Source: Pseudomonas poae (GTDB taxonomy: Bacteria > Pseudomonadota > Gammaproteobacteria > Pseudomonadales > Pseudomonadaceae). Taken from it: DNA of 64,000 nt. Shown piece by piece: positions 9,148-17,942 of the stretch. Position 1 is the stretch's first letter; each line of letters starts with the position of its first letter. Location: positions 1 to 64,000 of the forward strand of contig NZ_JYLI01000007.1 of NCBI RefSeq assembly GCF_001439785.1, given 5' to 3'. The notes under the pieces were generated by a model, which was not told the origin of the DNA, made no database searches, and saw only the letters and a list, made by a program, of their open reading frames with translations. A program made the translations under genes and the position numbers.

Positions 9148-9918
9148 ATGAAAATTACCCGAATTGCACAACGCTTGGACGAAGCTGCTGTAAGTGGCAA
9201 AGCTACCCCGCAGCTAACTGGTGAGGATGCCGTGACGGTCAGAGAGGCCGCCGAGATTCAGCGTTTGCTGATCGCTCACCGAATCGAGCGCGGAGCTCGT
9301 CAGGTGGGACTGAAAATGGGTTTCACCAGTCGAGCGAAAATGGCCCAGATGGGGGTTTCCGACCTCATATGGGGGCGGTTGACTTCGGACATGTGGGTTG
9401 AAGAGGGTGGTGAAATCAATTTGGCGCACTATGTCCACCCCAGGGTAGAACCCGAGATTTGTTACCTCTTGGGCAAGCGCCTGGAGGGCAACGTAACACC
9501 GTTGGAGGCTTTGGCCGCTGTTGAGGCTGTTGCGCCAGCTATGGAAATCATTGACTCACGGTACCGGGACTTCAAGTTTTCACTGCCGGATGTTATCGCC
9601 GACAACGCGTCCTCCTCCGGCTTTGTGGTGGGGGCTTGGCACAAGCCTGAGACTGACGTGAGCAATCTGGGCATGATCATGAGCTTCGACGGGCGCGCTG
9701 TTGAACTGGGTACTTCTGCTGCCATTCTCGGATCGCCTATTCGCGCTTTGGTGGCCGCTGCGCGCCTAGCAGCCCAGCAGGGCGAGGCACTTGAAGCCGG
9801 CAGTCTAATTTTGGCTGGTGCTGCCACAGCTGCTGTGGCGTTGAAGCCAGGTATCTCAGTGCGTTGTGAAGTACAGAATCTGGGAAGCCTCTCATTCAGC
9901 ACTACTGGCGAGCGATGA
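9148..9918 (+). CDS. amnE: 4-oxalocrotonate decarboxylase
   Basis: Decarboxylase of 256 residues related in fold to AmnF. It removes CO2 from 4-oxalocrotonate (2-oxohex-3-enedioate), giving 2-oxopent-4-enoate for AmnF. Similar acidic metal-site segment VEPEICYLL near residue 105 and [11 protein letters not shown] near residue 150. A GAGGAG ribosome site precedes the ATG. The stop overlaps the amnD start as ATGA. Which of the two sister proteins is hydratase and which decarboxylase is assigned from subfamily features and the conserved F-E-D order. Confidence 0.88.
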   Translation: MKITRIAQRLDEAAVSGKATPQLTGEDAVTVREAAEIQRLLIAHRIERGARQVGLKMGFTSRAKMAQMGVSDLIWGRLTSDMWVEEGGEINLAHYVHPRVEPEICYLLGKRLEGNVTPLEALAAVEAVAPAMEIIDSRYRDFKFSLPDVIADNASSSGFVVGAWHKPETDVSNLGMIMSFDGRAVELGTSAAILGSPIRALVAAARLAAQQGEALEAGSLILAGAATAAVALKPGISVRCEVQNLGSLSFSTTGER

Positions 9919-10352
9919 ACGACATGGTTAGCAAAACTGATAACTCTGCGAAGCTGGTAGAAGGGAAAGCCAAGCCAATGGGTAGCTTCCCTCACGTAAA
10001 ACGTGCCGGCGATTTTCTATTCGTTTCCGGAACCAGCTCACGTAGACCCGACAATACGTTTGTCGGAGCTGAGCCAGACGAGAACGGTAGGCCTAGGCCA
10101 GATATCGAAATTCAGACCCGTGAGGTAATTTCGAATATCCGAGACATTCTTCAAAGCGTGGACGCAGACCTTAGCGATGTTGTAGAGGTCTGCAGCTATC
10201 TTGTAAATATGAATGACTTCGCCGTTTACAATAAAGTGTATGCGGAGTTCTTTGACGCTACAGGCCCCGCGCGTACCACAGTCGCTGTTCATCAACTACC
10301 GCACCCTCAGTTGGTGATTGAAATTAAAGTGGTGGCCTATAAGCCGCTCTAA
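9915..10352 (+). CDS. amnD: 2-aminomuconate deaminase (RidA family)
   Basis: RidA-fold deaminase of 145 residues that hydrolyses 2-aminomuconate to 4-oxalocrotonate and ammonium. Family elements: [14 protein letters not shown] near residue 37, the long loop [23 protein letters not shown] typical of the 2-aminomuconate subgroup, and carboxylate-binding Arg in [13 protein letters not shown]. Coupled to amnE by a 4-nt overlap. This is the step that makes the route specific to aminated rings; from here the pathway is the same as for catechol. Confidence 0.9.
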   Translation: MNDMVSKTDNSAKLVEGKAKPMGSFPHVKRAGDFLFVSGTSSRRPDNTFVGAEPDENGRPRPDIEIQTREVISNIRDILQSVDADLSDVVEVCSYLVNMNDFAVYNKVYAEFFDATGPARTTVAVHQLPHPQLVIEIKVVAYKPL

Positions 10353-10373
10353 TTGATTGTCTCCATTGACGTC

Positions 10374-10406
10374 GCATAGTTTGTCCCATGCAAATTCAAA
10401 CTATGC
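10374..10406 (+). other. Intercistronic hairpin between amnD and amnH
   Basis: GCATAGTTTG (10374-10383) pairs perfectly with CAAACTATGC (10397-10406) around a 13-nt loop. No T run follows, so it is more likely an mRNA-stability or processing element than a terminator. The amnH ribosome site (GAGAGGAT) follows directly. Confidence 0.55.
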
Positions 10407-10421
10407 GCGAGAGGATACTTT

Positions 10422-11369
10422 ATGTCTAATGACCGCCTTTCAGTGGCAATTATTGGGTCGGGTAACATCGGAACCGATCTTATGATAAAAATCATGCGCA
10501 ACTCTAAATTATTAGAGGTAGGTGCAATGGTTGGCATCGATCCGAACTCAGACGGGCTTGCGAGAGCTCAAAGGCTTGGAGTTCCTACAACAGCAGATGG
10601 GGTGGACGGACTCATCGATATGCCAGCTTTCCGGGACATTAAAATCGCCTTCGATGCGACTTCCGCTGGCGCGCACGCCGTGCATAACCAAAAACTTCAA
10701 GCCCATGGCATAAGGGTGATTGATCTCACGCCGGCAGCGATTGGCCCTTACGTAATCCCGGTAGTGAACTTCGACCGGCACGTGGACGCCCCAAATATCA
10801 ACATGGTCACTTGTGGAGGGCAGGCCACGATTCCTATCGTGCATGCTGTTTCTCGAATCAGCCCAGTGCATTACGCAGAAATTGTCGCTTCAATTTCCAG
10901 CAAATCAGCTGGCCCGGGCACACGCGCCAACATTGATGAGTTTACCGAAACAACTTCCAAGGCAATCCTCGAAGTAGGCGGCGCTGCACAGGGGCGTGCA
11001 ATCATTATCCTCAACCCCGCCGAGCCGCCATTGATCATGCGGGATACTGTCTACTGCTTCGTTTCAGCGGATGCCAAAATCGGCGCGATCACGGAGTCTG
11101 TCGAGCAGATGGTCAAGTCCGTTCAGGACTATGTTCCTGGATACAGGCTCAAGCAGAAAGTTCAGTTTGAGGAAATAGTTGAAGGCAACGAGCAAAATAT
11201 TCCAGGGCTCGGCTGGACTACCGGTTTGAAGGTTTCTGTCTTCCTTGAAGTTGAGGGCGCTGGACATTACTTGCCATCGTACGCCGGAAACCTTGACATC
11301 ATGACAAGCGCGGCATTAACCGTTGCCGAGAGAATCGCGGGCACCGACGCCCAAGCTAAAGGGGTCTGA
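10422..11369 (+). CDS. amnH: Acetaldehyde dehydrogenase (acylating)
   Basis: DmpF/MhpF-type enzyme of 315 residues converting acetaldehyde, NAD+ and CoA to acetyl-CoA. Rossmann motif [11 protein letters not shown] at residues 10-20, and catalytic Cys131 in [10 protein letters not shown]. It forms a channelling complex with the aldolase AmnG, encoded 1 nt downstream, so toxic acetaldehyde is not released. No RBS weakness is seen. Family and step are secure. Confidence 0.94.
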   Translation: MSNDRLSVAIIGSGNIGTDLMIKIMRNSKLLEVGAMVGIDPNSDGLARAQRLGVPTTADGVDGLIDMPAFRDIKIAFDATSAGAHAVHNQKLQAHGIRVIDLTPAAIGPYVIPVVNFDRHVDAPNINMVTCGGQATIPIVHAVSRISPVHYAEIVASISSKSAGPGTRANIDEFTETTSKAILEVGGAAQGRAIIILNPAEPPLIMRDTVYCFVSADAKIGAITESVEQMVKSVQDYVPGYRLKQKVQFEEIVEGNEQNIPGLGWTTGLKVSVFLEVEGAGHYLPSYAGNLDIMTSAALTVAERIAGTDAQAKGV

Positions 11370-11370
11370 A

Positions 11371-12402
11371 ATGATAGAGCAAGCAAAGAAAATCTATATT
11401 TCCGACGTTACCTTGCGTGATGGCATGCACGCCATTCGCCATCGATACACATTGAAGCATGTGTCGCAAATTGCGCGGGCATTGGATGAGGCTGGTGTAG
11501 ATAGTATTGAAGTCGCGCACGGTGACGGCCTCAAGGGGTCAAGCTTTAATTACGGATTTGGCGCTCATAGCGACTTGGAGTGGATCTCTGCTGCCGCAGA
11601 TGCTGTTAAGCAAGCCAAGATCGCTACGCTGTTGCTTCCAGGTATCGGAACTGTTCACGATCTGCGAGAAGCCTACGATGCTGGCGCGCGAGTTGTCAGG
11701 GTTGCAACGCACTGCACCGAAGCGGACGTGTCTCGACAGCATATTGAGTATGCGCGTGACCTGGGCATGGACACGGTCGGCTTTCTGATGATGAGCCATA
11801 TGCAAACCCCAATCGGCCTCGCTCAACAGGCGAAGCTGATGGAAAGTTACGGCGCTGAGTGCATTTATGTGGTCGACTCAGGTGGGGCGATGAACATGTG
11901 GGACATCGCCGAGCGATTCAAGGCCTTGAAAGATGTCTTAGATACTACGACCCAAACCGGCATGCATGCTCACCATAACTTGAGCCTGGGGGTAGCCAAC
12001 AGTTTGGTCGCGCTTGAAAACGGTTGTGACAGGATCGATGCAAGTCTTACCGGAATGGGAGCGGGAGCTGGCAATGCCCCGCTCGAAGTGTTCATCGCCG
12101 CAGCAGAGCGGATGGGATTGAATCACGGCTGCGACGTTAAGAAATTGATCGATGCCGCTGAAGATATTGTACGTCCGTTGCAAGAACGCCCTGTGCGAGT
12201 AGACAGAGAAACTTTGGCTCTCGGTTATGCCGGTGTTTATTCAAGCTTCCTCCGACACGCGGAGACAGCCGCGAAGAAATATAACCTCTCTGCTTTCGAC
12301 ATTCTTGTTGAACTCGGGAAGCGCCGGATGATCGGCGGACAAGAAGATATGATCGTGGACGTGGCCCTCGATATGGTGAAGGCACGAGCGTTACCAACGT
12401 AA
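11371..12402 (+). CDS. amnG: 4-hydroxy-2-oxovalerate aldolase
   Basis: DmpG/MhpE-type, divalent-metal-dependent aldolase of 343 residues that splits 4-hydroxy-2-oxovalerate into pyruvate and acetaldehyde. The TIM-barrel start [14 protein letters not shown] holds Arg16, Asp17 and catalytic His20; the metal-binding pair is in [11 protein letters not shown]. The C-terminal DmpG communication domain, which contacts AmnH, runs from about residue 275 to the end. I chose the ATG at 11371, 1 nt after the amnH stop; an earlier in-frame start lies inside amnH. Last gene of the conserved amn order; a strong hairpin follows. Confidence 0.94.
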   Translation: MIEQAKKIYISDVTLRDGMHAIRHRYTLKHVSQIARALDEAGVDSIEVAHGDGLKGSSFNYGFGAHSDLEWISAAADAVKQAKIATLLLPGIGTVHDLREAYDAGARVVRVATHCTEADVSRQHIEYARDLGMDTVGFLMMSHMQTPIGLAQQAKLMESYGAECIYVVDSGGAMNMWDIAERFKALKDVLDTTTQTGMHAHHNLSLGVANSLVALENGCDRIDASLTGMGAGAGNAPLEVFIAAAERMGLNHGCDVKKLIDAAEDIVRPLQERPVRVDRETLALGYAGVYSSFLRHAETAAKKYNLSAFDILVELGKRRMIGGQEDMIVDVALDMVKARALPT

Positions 12403-12445
12403 CTGCGTCTGCACATGTTTGTAAGTTATTAAGCGAGTCTGATCA

Positions 12446-12478
12446 AGAGCCGGCTACAGCCGCAATGCGGCCGGCTCT
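12446..12478 (+). terminator. Hairpin after amnG
   Basis: AGAGCCGGC (12446-12454) and GCCGGCTCT (12470-12478) form a perfect 9-bp GC-rich stem; a further inner pairing is possible in the 15-nt loop. It is followed by ATTAAATAAATA rather than a T run, so termination may be partial, with some readthrough into the channel and hydrolase genes. Confidence 0.5.
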
Positions 12479-12508
12479 ATTAAATAAATATAAGATCGGT
12501 AGATAACC

Positions 12509-13429
12509 ATGCGTGATTGCAAAAGCGTCATCGAAGTGGTGAATTCGTTTGGTTTCAAAAAAATTGTAGGGCCATCAGTTTTGGCATTTTCACAATGGGC
12601 AAGTGCAACCGAGGGCGGCGGTTCCATGTATCCCCCTGGTGTTGAATCATGGATGTCTGGAGCCATGCCACCACCAGGTTTTTATGGTGTTGTATACGCA
12701 CAAAATTACCGGGCTGACGTGCTGCGAGGCAATGACGGGGGGAAATTGCCGGTTGATTTTGATCTGGAAGCAAATGTAGTCGCTCCTCGGTTTATCTGGG
12801 TCACCAATCATCAAGTGCTAGGCGGGCAATTAGCATTCCATACCATCATTCCTCTTGTGGATCTTCGGGTTTCGATGGCAGGTGTGAATGATCGCAAGCA
12901 GGGTCTAGGTGATATTACGTTCGGGCCGGGACTCGGCTATCACTACAGTCAAAATTTTCATGTTGTTTATGGAGTTGACTTCTACGCGCCCACTGGTCGT
13001 TACGATCGTAACGATCTCGCAAACTTCGGCAGAAATTATTGGACAGCTCAGGCAGTTATTGCAATGACCTACGCTGATCCTCACGGACTCAATGCCGATG
13101 CCAAAGTCATGTATGGTATTAATGCCAAAAACCGTGATACGGATTACAAATCTGGCCAAGAGTTCATTGTTGACTATGCAGTAGGCTGGGCCGTTGCACC
13201 TGGTTGGGTTGCTGGAGTCGGCGGATACTTCTATCAGCAGACAACAGATGATTACTTGGACGGTGATCGGGTCAGTGACAATAAAGGAAAATCTTTCGCA
13301 ATCGGGCCTGCTGTGAAGTATTCAAACTCCAATGGTTGGTCGTTGACGGCAAAGTGGCAGCGTGAAGACTACGTAAAGAACAGGCCAGAGGGGGACGCAT
13401 TCTGGTTGAAGTTTGCATTTGCCTATTGA
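12509..13429 (+). CDS. Outer-membrane channel of the phenol-MetA/SphA type
   Basis: Predicted beta-barrel of 306 residues, of the Phenol_MetA_deg family often encoded with aromatic degradation genes and thought to admit hydrophobic substrates. A signal peptide is likely (basic FKK, hydrophobic stretch, cleavage near WASA), with mature start ATEGGGSMYPPGVESW, which is the family hallmark. Alternating aromatic strands fill the rest, and the chain ends in FAFAY with a terminal aromatic, as outer-membrane barrels do. It follows amnG by 106 nt in the same direction. A related protein is cut by the right edge of this window. Confidence 0.82.
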   Translation: MRDCKSVIEVVNSFGFKKIVGPSVLAFSQWASATEGGGSMYPPGVESWMSGAMPPPGFYGVVYAQNYRADVLRGNDGGKLPVDFDLEANVVAPRFIWVTNHQVLGGQLAFHTIIPLVDLRVSMAGVNDRKQGLGDITFGPGLGYHYSQNFHVVYGVDFYAPTGRYDRNDLANFGRNYWTAQAVIAMTYADPHGLNADAKVMYGINAKNRDTDYKSGQEFIVDYAVGWAVAPGWVAGVGGYFYQQTTDDYLDGDRVSDNKGKSFAIGPAVKYSNSNGWSLTAKWQREDYVKNRPEGDAFWLKFAFAY

Positions 13430-13465
13430 TTTATAGCTGTTTTTATTCAAATGGTGATCGCTATT

Positions 13466-14350
13466 ATGTCCTTGCCTCTTTATCGAAACTTTACAACCCA
13501 GCAGCAACTCGATGAGCAGTATGATGTGGAGAGATCTGTTCCAGACTTTGGTATGTATGTAAAAAAGTATATTGAAACGAGTGCGCGCACTCGCAATAAA
13601 GTGCAATGTTTGTTGGATATTCCTTACGGCGCAAAGGCTGGTCAAACTCTGGATGTTTTCTATCCCGGAGCGCCCACCGATCCTAAACTGAAACCTGCTG
13701 TATTTTTTGTTCACGGAGGTTTTTGGAAGGCCACTACAAGCAAGGAATGGAGTTTCGTCGCGGCGGGTCTCAGCAAACTTGGCATCGTTACGGTGGTAGA
13801 AAACTATACGCTATGTCCGAACTGTTCTGTTGCAGAGATAGTTGAGGAGCACAAAGGTGCGTACTCGTTTCTTTGGAAAAATGCAGAGCACTTCGGTATA
13901 GATCGAAACAGGATCATGCTTGTTGGTCATTCAGTTGGAGGGCACGGAGTAGCAGAGCTATTGTCTACTGATTGGAGGAAACATGACATGCCACGATTGC
14001 CTTACGTTGGCGCTATTGCCGTGAGTGGGCTGTTTGATGTCCGTCCCATCCCCCACACATTTGCGGGCCCGACTCTGGGACTTACGGCTGATGCAGCTAA
14101 GTCACTCAGTACCAATCTTCGGGTAACAAAGAATTATGTGCCGCTTATGGTAGTGGTTGGTAATCAAGAACCCTCTGAATTTATTCGTCAGTCAGTTGAC
14201 TATGCAGAAGTATGTTCTGAGAAAGGTTGGGGCGTAGAGATAAACATGGTTGAAAAAAATCACTTCGATATATTGGACGAGTTCTTCCACGGCGAAGGTA
14301 GCATGGTTGATTATCTTTGCCGGCGACTGGAGGTGCAGGGCGCGAAGTAG
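13466..14350 (+). CDS. Alpha/beta hydrolase, arylformamidase-like (cytosolic)
   Basis: Serine hydrolase of 294 residues resembling kynurenine formamidase/esterase-lipase (hormone-sensitive lipase-type) proteins. Oxyanion motif HGGFW at residues 83-87, nucleophile Ser156 in GHSVGG, acid near Glu235 (GNQEPSEF) and His266 in KNHFDIL. No signal peptide. I chose the start at 13466 (MSLPLYRNFTTQQQLDEQYD), a common N-terminus in this subfamily. Arylformamidases hydrolyse N-formyl anilines; in this setting an N-acyl-2-aminophenol or related carbamate is a reasonable substrate, which would release 2-aminophenol for AmnBA. The exact substrate is inferred from context only. Confidence 0.75.
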   Translation: MSLPLYRNFTTQQQLDEQYDVERSVPDFGMYVKKYIETSARTRNKVQCLLDIPYGAKAGQTLDVFYPGAPTDPKLKPAVFFVHGGFWKATTSKEWSFVAAGLSKLGIVTVVENYTLCPNCSVAEIVEEHKGAYSFLWKNAEHFGIDRNRIMLVGHSVGGHGVAELLSTDWRKHDMPRLPYVGAIAVSGLFDVRPIPHTFAGPTLGLTADAAKSLSTNLRVTKNYVPLMVVVGNQEPSEFIRQSVDYAEVCSEKGWGVEINMVEKNHFDILDEFFHGEGSMVDYLCRRLEVQGAK

Positions 14351-14480
14351 CGCCCAGTAGTCGAGCTTGATTGCATACGGAGTGGCGATCTCTCGAAGAG
14401 GACGGGCATACATGAGCCTCGCTGGAGGTTAAGGGTGCCGAGATATTTGACCGTCATTAATTACGCATCAGGTGAAAAAA

Positions 14481-15401
14481 ATGAAAGCTATTCCTGCAAC
14501 GCCACGCGATACAGATTGGTCGATTTGGTCATTGGCATATTGCCAAGTAGATATGGCAAAAGATTTTTTTGGTGGTGCTGGTATTTTCAGTAATTCCGGT
14601 ACATGTATCAACCCGATGATTTACACCTTACTCGTCGGTGGGGAGGTCGGGGGAAAGCAACATGTTGTTCTCGTAGATTGCGGTTTTCAAAATGATCATT
14701 GGCTTACCCGGTATGCTTTTTCCAGCTGGGAAGATCCCAAGGATGTTCTGGGTCGCGTAGGGTTCTCACCAGAGGATGTGGATACTATTCTGGTAACCCA
14801 CATGCACTTTGACCACATGGGGAATTTTGAAGCGTTTCCGAATGCTAAGCTTTACATTCAGTTGGATGAATATACGGGGTGGTCTAAAGCTGTATGTTCT
14901 TCGCACCAACACGAAACGGAGGAGGAGAAAGAGTGGGTCTTTACCTCATTCGATCCCGCCGACCTGATTCGTGCTGCCCAAGGTATATCAGATGGTCGAG
15001 TTAAATTTATTACTGGTGACGAGGAGATTCTTCCGGGGATCACTGCTCGGTTAGCGAAGGATAGTCATACCTTCGGATCGCAATGGTTTGAAGTCAATAC
15101 TCACAACGGGCCCTTTATTGCCGCTGGAGACATTGTTTATTGGTATTCTAATATAGAACGGATGTGGCCTCCTGGATACCATCAAGGTAACGCCTTCAAC
15201 CAGATTGATGTCTACCGACAGATGCGTAGCGTGGTAAAAAATAAGTTTGAGCGGATCATTCCGGGACACGATGCGGAGATCTGGAATCGTCACAATACAT
15301 GGACAGCTCCGAATGGAAATCAAATTGCTGAACTGAATCTGAAGGACGGAGATACATCCCGTCGTCCGGATACCTCTAATCAAAAAATTCTCTTTACGTG
15401 A
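14481..15401 (+). CDS. MBL-fold hydrolase, N-acyl-homoserine-lactonase family (candidate benzoxazolinone-opening enzyme)
   Basis: Metallo-beta-lactamase-fold enzyme of 306 residues. The dinuclear zinc site is complete: His107, His109, Asp111 and His112 in HMHFDH, His196 (DSHTF), Asp217 (AGDIVYW) and His263 (PGHDAEIW). No signal peptide, so it acts in the cytosol. The family includes AHL lactonases and, from memory of published work, BxdA, which opens methoxy-benzoxazolinone in maize-root bacteria; an MBL-fold gamma-lactamase does the same in Fusarium. Opening benzoxazolinone would give a carbamate that loses CO2 to form 2-aminophenol, the AmnBA substrate. The ATG at 14481 has AGGTGA just upstream; a GTG at 14472 overlaps that ribosome site. 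Quorum-signal hydrolysis is the alternative. Confidence 0.8.
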   Translation: MKAIPATPRDTDWSIWSLAYCQVDMAKDFFGGAGIFSNSGTCINPMIYTLLVGGEVGGKQHVVLVDCGFQNDHWLTRYAFSSWEDPKDVLGRVGFSPEDVDTILVTHMHFDHMGNFEAFPNAKLYIQLDEYTGWSKAVCSSHQHETEEEKEWVFTSFDPADLIRAAQGISDGRVKFITGDEEILPGITARLAKDSHTFGSQWFEVNTHNGPFIAAGDIVYWYSNIERMWPPGYHQGNAFNQIDVYRQMRSVVKNKFERIIPGHDAEIWNRHNTWTAPNGNQIAELNLKDGDTSRRPDTSNQKILFT

Positions 15402-15406
15402 AATTC

Positions 15407-15438
15407 ACCTAGCGACACGGGATTATGTGTCGCTAGGT
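15407..15438. terminator. 12-bp stem hairpin after the MBL gene
   Basis: ACCTAGCGACAC (15407-15418) and GTGTCGCTAGGT (15427-15438) pair perfectly around an 8-nt loop. There is no T run. It may terminate, or mark an operator or attenuator ahead of the second hydrolase gene. Confidence 0.5.
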
Positions 15439-15472
15439 GCTGACGCGTATCGTTGTCTTTAGGGATGCTCAT

Positions 15473-16453
15473 ATGCACCGTCGGAATTTTCTTAATTTTT
15501 CATTTCTCACGCTCTCAATGGGATCAATTGGGGCGTGTGTTTCATTTGCTTCAGATAAAAAAGTATTTATGGACTACACTCAGTCCGAGCTTGACGATGC
15601 TTATAATCAGGATGTATGGGCTCATCCAGGCTTTGAGCGCACCATTCAGTCCTATGGCGATATCAGCCAGCACGTGAAGAAAAAATATTCATTCAAAACG
15701 TTCTCGTATGGTAATAAACCTTCCGAGGTTCTGGATGTTTTTTCACCAAGTGATGCAGGTGTCGCTCCCATACATGTGTTTATTCATGGTGGTGCATGGC
15801 GGTTGCTCTCTAAAGATACCAGTTCCGGGCCGGCCCCCGTATTTGTTGAGCGTGGTGGGATTTACGTCGCACTGAATTTTGACAACATTCCTGCAACTAC
15901 TTTAGCTGGAATGGTCGAGCAGTGTCGTTCTGCACTGTTGTGGGTGTACCGGAACGCAGAAAAAATAGGCGGGGATCCTAATCGTATCACCTTGTCCGGA
16001 CACTCCTCCGGAGCCCACCTAGCGGGAGTGATGTTGACTACTGATTGGTCTCGATATGGTGTGCCAAAAAAGTTGATCCAAAGTGCAGTGTTAATCAGCG
16101 GATTGTGCGAGCTTGAAGCGCCAATGCTCTCCTTCCGTGCTAACTATCTCAGGCTCAGTCCTGCTGAGACGTATGCTTTCAGCCCGATTCATTTCGTGTC
16201 TGCCGTCTCCTGTCCGGTATTCATCGCTTGGGGGCAAGATGAAAGTCCAGAGTTCAAGCGTCAGTCGATCACTTTTGCGCAAGCCTTGCAGAGCGCGGGA
16301 CGCTTGCAGGGCAGCCTTGAGTTGCAAGGTATCGATCATCTCCAGGCGGTGTTGGAGCTAAACGACCCTCAGTCGTCTGTAGCGAGAGTTGCCCTCAGGC
16401 AGATGGGGTTGGACTCAAGCCTGGCTGCTGATGATTCTCAGAGCAAGTCCTGA
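15473..16453 (+). CDS. Alpha/beta hydrolase with a Tat-type, possibly lipoprotein, signal
   Basis: Second arylformamidase-like hydrolase, 326 residues. It shares the layout of the 13466 protein: HGGAW at 105-109, nucleophile Ser178 in GHSSGAH, Asp256 in WGQDESPEF and His289 in GIDHLQ. Unlike its partner it starts MHRRNFLNFS, a twin-arginine motif followed by a hydrophobic stretch ending SIGAC, so Cys22 could be lipidated; it should work outside the cytoplasm. The ATG at 15473 is preceded by AGGGA. An exported and a cytosolic copy flank the MBL gene. The substrate is unknown; an ester or amide of an aromatic is likely. Confidence 0.75.
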   Translation: MHRRNFLNFSFLTLSMGSIGACVSFASDKKVFMDYTQSELDDAYNQDVWAHPGFERTIQSYGDISQHVKKKYSFKTFSYGNKPSEVLDVFSPSDAGVAPIHVFIHGGAWRLLSKDTSSGPAPVFVERGGIYVALNFDNIPATTLAGMVEQCRSALLWVYRNAEKIGGDPNRITLSGHSSGAHLAGVMLTTDWSRYGVPKKLIQSAVLISGLCELEAPMLSFRANYLRLSPAETYAFSPIHFVSAVSCPVFIAWGQDESPEFKRQSITFAQALQSAGRLQGSLELQGIDHLQAVLELNDPQSSVARVALRQMGLDSSLAADDSQSKS

Positions 16454-16505
16454 GCCCACTGTGGTATTCCGCTTCCTCAAACAACTGTTATTCATTGATG
16501 AGCAA

Positions 16506-17942
16506 TCAACTGTTGTTCCAGCCGCCTCCCAGTGCTTTGTAGAGCCTCACGGCGGCAAGCGATTTAGACGCCTTGCTTGTCGCCAAATCTGACTCGTTAG
16601 CGAGTAACGAATTTTGTACAGACAGGACGTTCAGATAGTCTGTTGTTCCCTGCTTATATTGGCTCTGAGCACTGGCCAAGGCTTTTTGGCTTTGAACCAC
16701 GGCTTCTTCAAGGTGCCGCTCTCTTCTCTGCTGATTTTCCAGCCCCGAGACGGCGTCATCCACCTCGTGCCACGCCGAAAGCACTGTCTTTTGATAGGCC
16801 AAGGCTGCCTCCTTTTGTTGACCCTCGCTGAGCTTCAGCATCGCCTTGAGCTTTCCACCTTCAAAAATTGGTATGTTGATTGATGGCCCAAACGCGAATT
16901 GGTGCGTGCTCCAGCTACCCAGATCTGACAGTTGATTGGCCTGAAAACCCATGCTCCCCGACAGTGTGATCGAAGGGTAGAAGTTCGCTTTCGCAATGCC
17001 GATCGACGCTGTTGCTGCATGTAGCTGCGCCTCTGCGCGGCGTATGTCGGGACGCCGTTGGGCCAGTTTGCTGGGGACTCCCATTGCAATCGTGCCGCTG
17101 AGGGAGGGAATTTGTGAACGATCGGCTAATAATGGGTTCAAGCTACTGGGCGGCTGCGCAGTCAATAAACTTAGTGCATTCATCGTTTCAGCTGCTTGTT
17201 GCTCCAAGCTCGGTATCCTGGCCTGAATGGATGCCAGCAGTGCTGAAGCCTCTGATACGTCCAGATCGGTTGCTACACCTTGTTGAAATTTGATCCTTGT
17301 CAAATTTACTGTTTTACGGGCCGTATCGAGGTTTTGCTCAGTTACCTCCAGTAGCTCTTGAATTCCCCGGAGTTTGATGTAATGAGAGGCAGTTTCCGCC
17401 CTTAATGACAGGTCAACCGCCTGCCAGTCAGATTGCGCTACGGTGACTTTCGCGTCTGCCGCTTCCACGGCTCGCTTGACCCGGCCCCACAGATCGATCT
17501 CCCAGGTGCTATCGATACCCGTATCCCAAACGTTGAAGTTCTTTTTTCCATCCAACCCTGCAATGTCAGCGAGGCCTTTCTGGCTGCTCCTCCCTCGGTT
17601 ATAGGAAAGGCCCCCTTCTACCGAAGGTAGGCGATCTGAGGCAACGCTCTGGAAGATCGCTTTACTCTGACTTAAGCGTTCAGCGGCCATTTTTAAATCA
17701 AGGTTAGAAGTTGAAACCTGTTCGATGAGCTGCGTCAGGACGGGATCGTGAAACTGTTCCCACCAGTTATTGGCAACATGCTCTTCATTCATCAACTCGT
17801 GTGAATCTTGATCTTTCCACACTTGTGGCAGGCCGGTTTCTGGCCGCTTAAAGTCAGGCCCCACCATGCAGCCGCCCAGGGCGAGAAGGCTGGCGATCGC
17901 AATTGCCTTGGCTAATTGATCGATTTTATGATCGCGGTTCAT
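16506..17942 (-). CDS. Outer-membrane efflux lipoprotein, NodT/OprM family
   Basis: TolC-like outer-membrane component of 478 residues. A lipoprotein signal (LLALGGC, Cys25) is followed by the family start MVGPDFKRPE; two outer-membrane efflux repeats cover about 70-260 and 280-470, and the second has the usual RPDIRRAEAQLHAATASIGIAKANFYPSI segment. It forms the exit duct for the EmrAB-type pair encoded just upstream: its ATG overlaps the stop of the periplasmic adaptor gene by 4 nt. It is convergent with the exported hydrolase gene, 52 nt away. Confidence 0.9.
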   Translation of the reverse strand: MNRDHKIDQLAKAIAIASLLALGGCMVGPDFKRPETGLPQVWKDQDSHELMNEEHVANNWWEQFHDPVLTQLIEQVSTSNLDLKMAAERLSQSKAIFQSVASDRLPSVEGGLSYNRGRSSQKGLADIAGLDGKKNFNVWDTGIDSTWEIDLWGRVKRAVEAADAKVTVAQSDWQAVDLSLRAETASHYIKLRGIQELLEVTEQNLDTARKTVNLTRIKFQQGVATDLDVSEASALLASIQARIPSLEQQAAETMNALSLLTAQPPSSLNPLLADRSQIPSLSGTIAMGVPSKLAQRRPDIRRAEAQLHAATASIGIAKANFYPSITLSGSMGFQANQLSDLGSWSTHQFAFGPSINIPIFEGGKLKAMLKLSEGQQKEAALAYQKTVLSAWHEVDDAVSGLENQQRRERHLEEAVVQSQKALASAQSQYKQGTTDYLNVLSVQNSLLANESDLATSKASKSLAAVRLYKALGGGWNNS

